Assembly (NCBI GenBank): GCA_028816945.1
Contig: JAPPQG010000187.1
Coordinates: 1 to 9,004, forward strand
Source of the DNA: Alphaproteobacteria bacterium
GTDB lineage: Bacteria > Pseudomonadota > Alphaproteobacteria > RS24
Length of the DNA stretch: 9,004 bases
Reading direction: 5' to 3'
In this document: positions 8,942-9,004 of the stretch, piece after piece
Position numbering within the stretch: the stretch's first letter is position 1
Layout of the letters: the number at the start of each line of letters is the position of its first letter
Program-made: the position numbers and the translations under genes
The notes under the pieces: generated by a model
The model's database searches: none
Told to the model about the DNA's origin: nothing
What the model saw: only the letters and a program-made list of their open reading frames with translations

Positions 8942-9004
8942 GTTGCGGATTTAATGACAATTTTGCGCTAAAAATTTACATATTGCAATAAGCTCGGAAA
9001 TTAG

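Overview
The window looks like chromosomal DNA of an alphaproteobacterium of middling G+C content. The evidence is a bacterial ELM1-family (DUF1022) gene, an adrenodoxin/FdVI-type [2Fe-2S] ferredoxin next to a thioredoxin-reductase-like ferredoxin-NADP+ reductase, and an lrp/trxB/greA neighbourhood. I cannot place it below class. Eight genes look like ordinary chromosomal genes. A ninth, at the left edge, is visibly more A+T-rich and looks like accessory DNA.

Layout: bases 1-1039 hold the 3' part of a gene (+) whose product carries two diverged copies of a module of about 95 residues. It ends 6 bp from the stop codon of trxB, which faces it. trxB (-) follows an ELM1-family gene (-) by 23 bp, so the two are probably one transcript. 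An Lrp/AsnC regulator (+) diverges from that pair across a 154-bp control region. greA (-) converges on lrp. Upstream of greA are the ferredoxin-NADP+ reductase gene (-) and the ferredoxin gene (-), separated by 326 bp of non-coding, repeat-rich DNA. An enolase-superfamily dipeptide epimerase (+) diverges from the ferredoxin gene. A GPH-type sugar/cation symporter (-) converges on the epimerase and ends near the right edge.

Functional links: the reductase and ferredoxin form an obvious NADPH-to-ferredoxin electron chain. TrxB supplies the thioredoxin system and is a sequence relative of the reductase. Lrp is placed to control itself and possibly ELM1-trxB. The epimerase suggests peptidoglycan-peptide (L-Ala-D-Glu) recycling. 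The transporter is probably an independent sugar-uptake gene.

The most unusual structural signal is that most of the longer intergenic gaps carry their own short imperfect tandem repeat: 17 bp x5 after lrp, a cluster of TATAATATACAY motifs upstream of the reductase, 24 bp x3 after the ferredoxin, and 13 bp x4 upstream of the transporter. A 15-bp direct repeat also covers both stop codons of the last convergent pair. I see no rRNA, tRNA, CRISPR array, transposase or recognisable rho-independent terminator. The best candidate for something undescribed is the left-edge duplicated-module protein.
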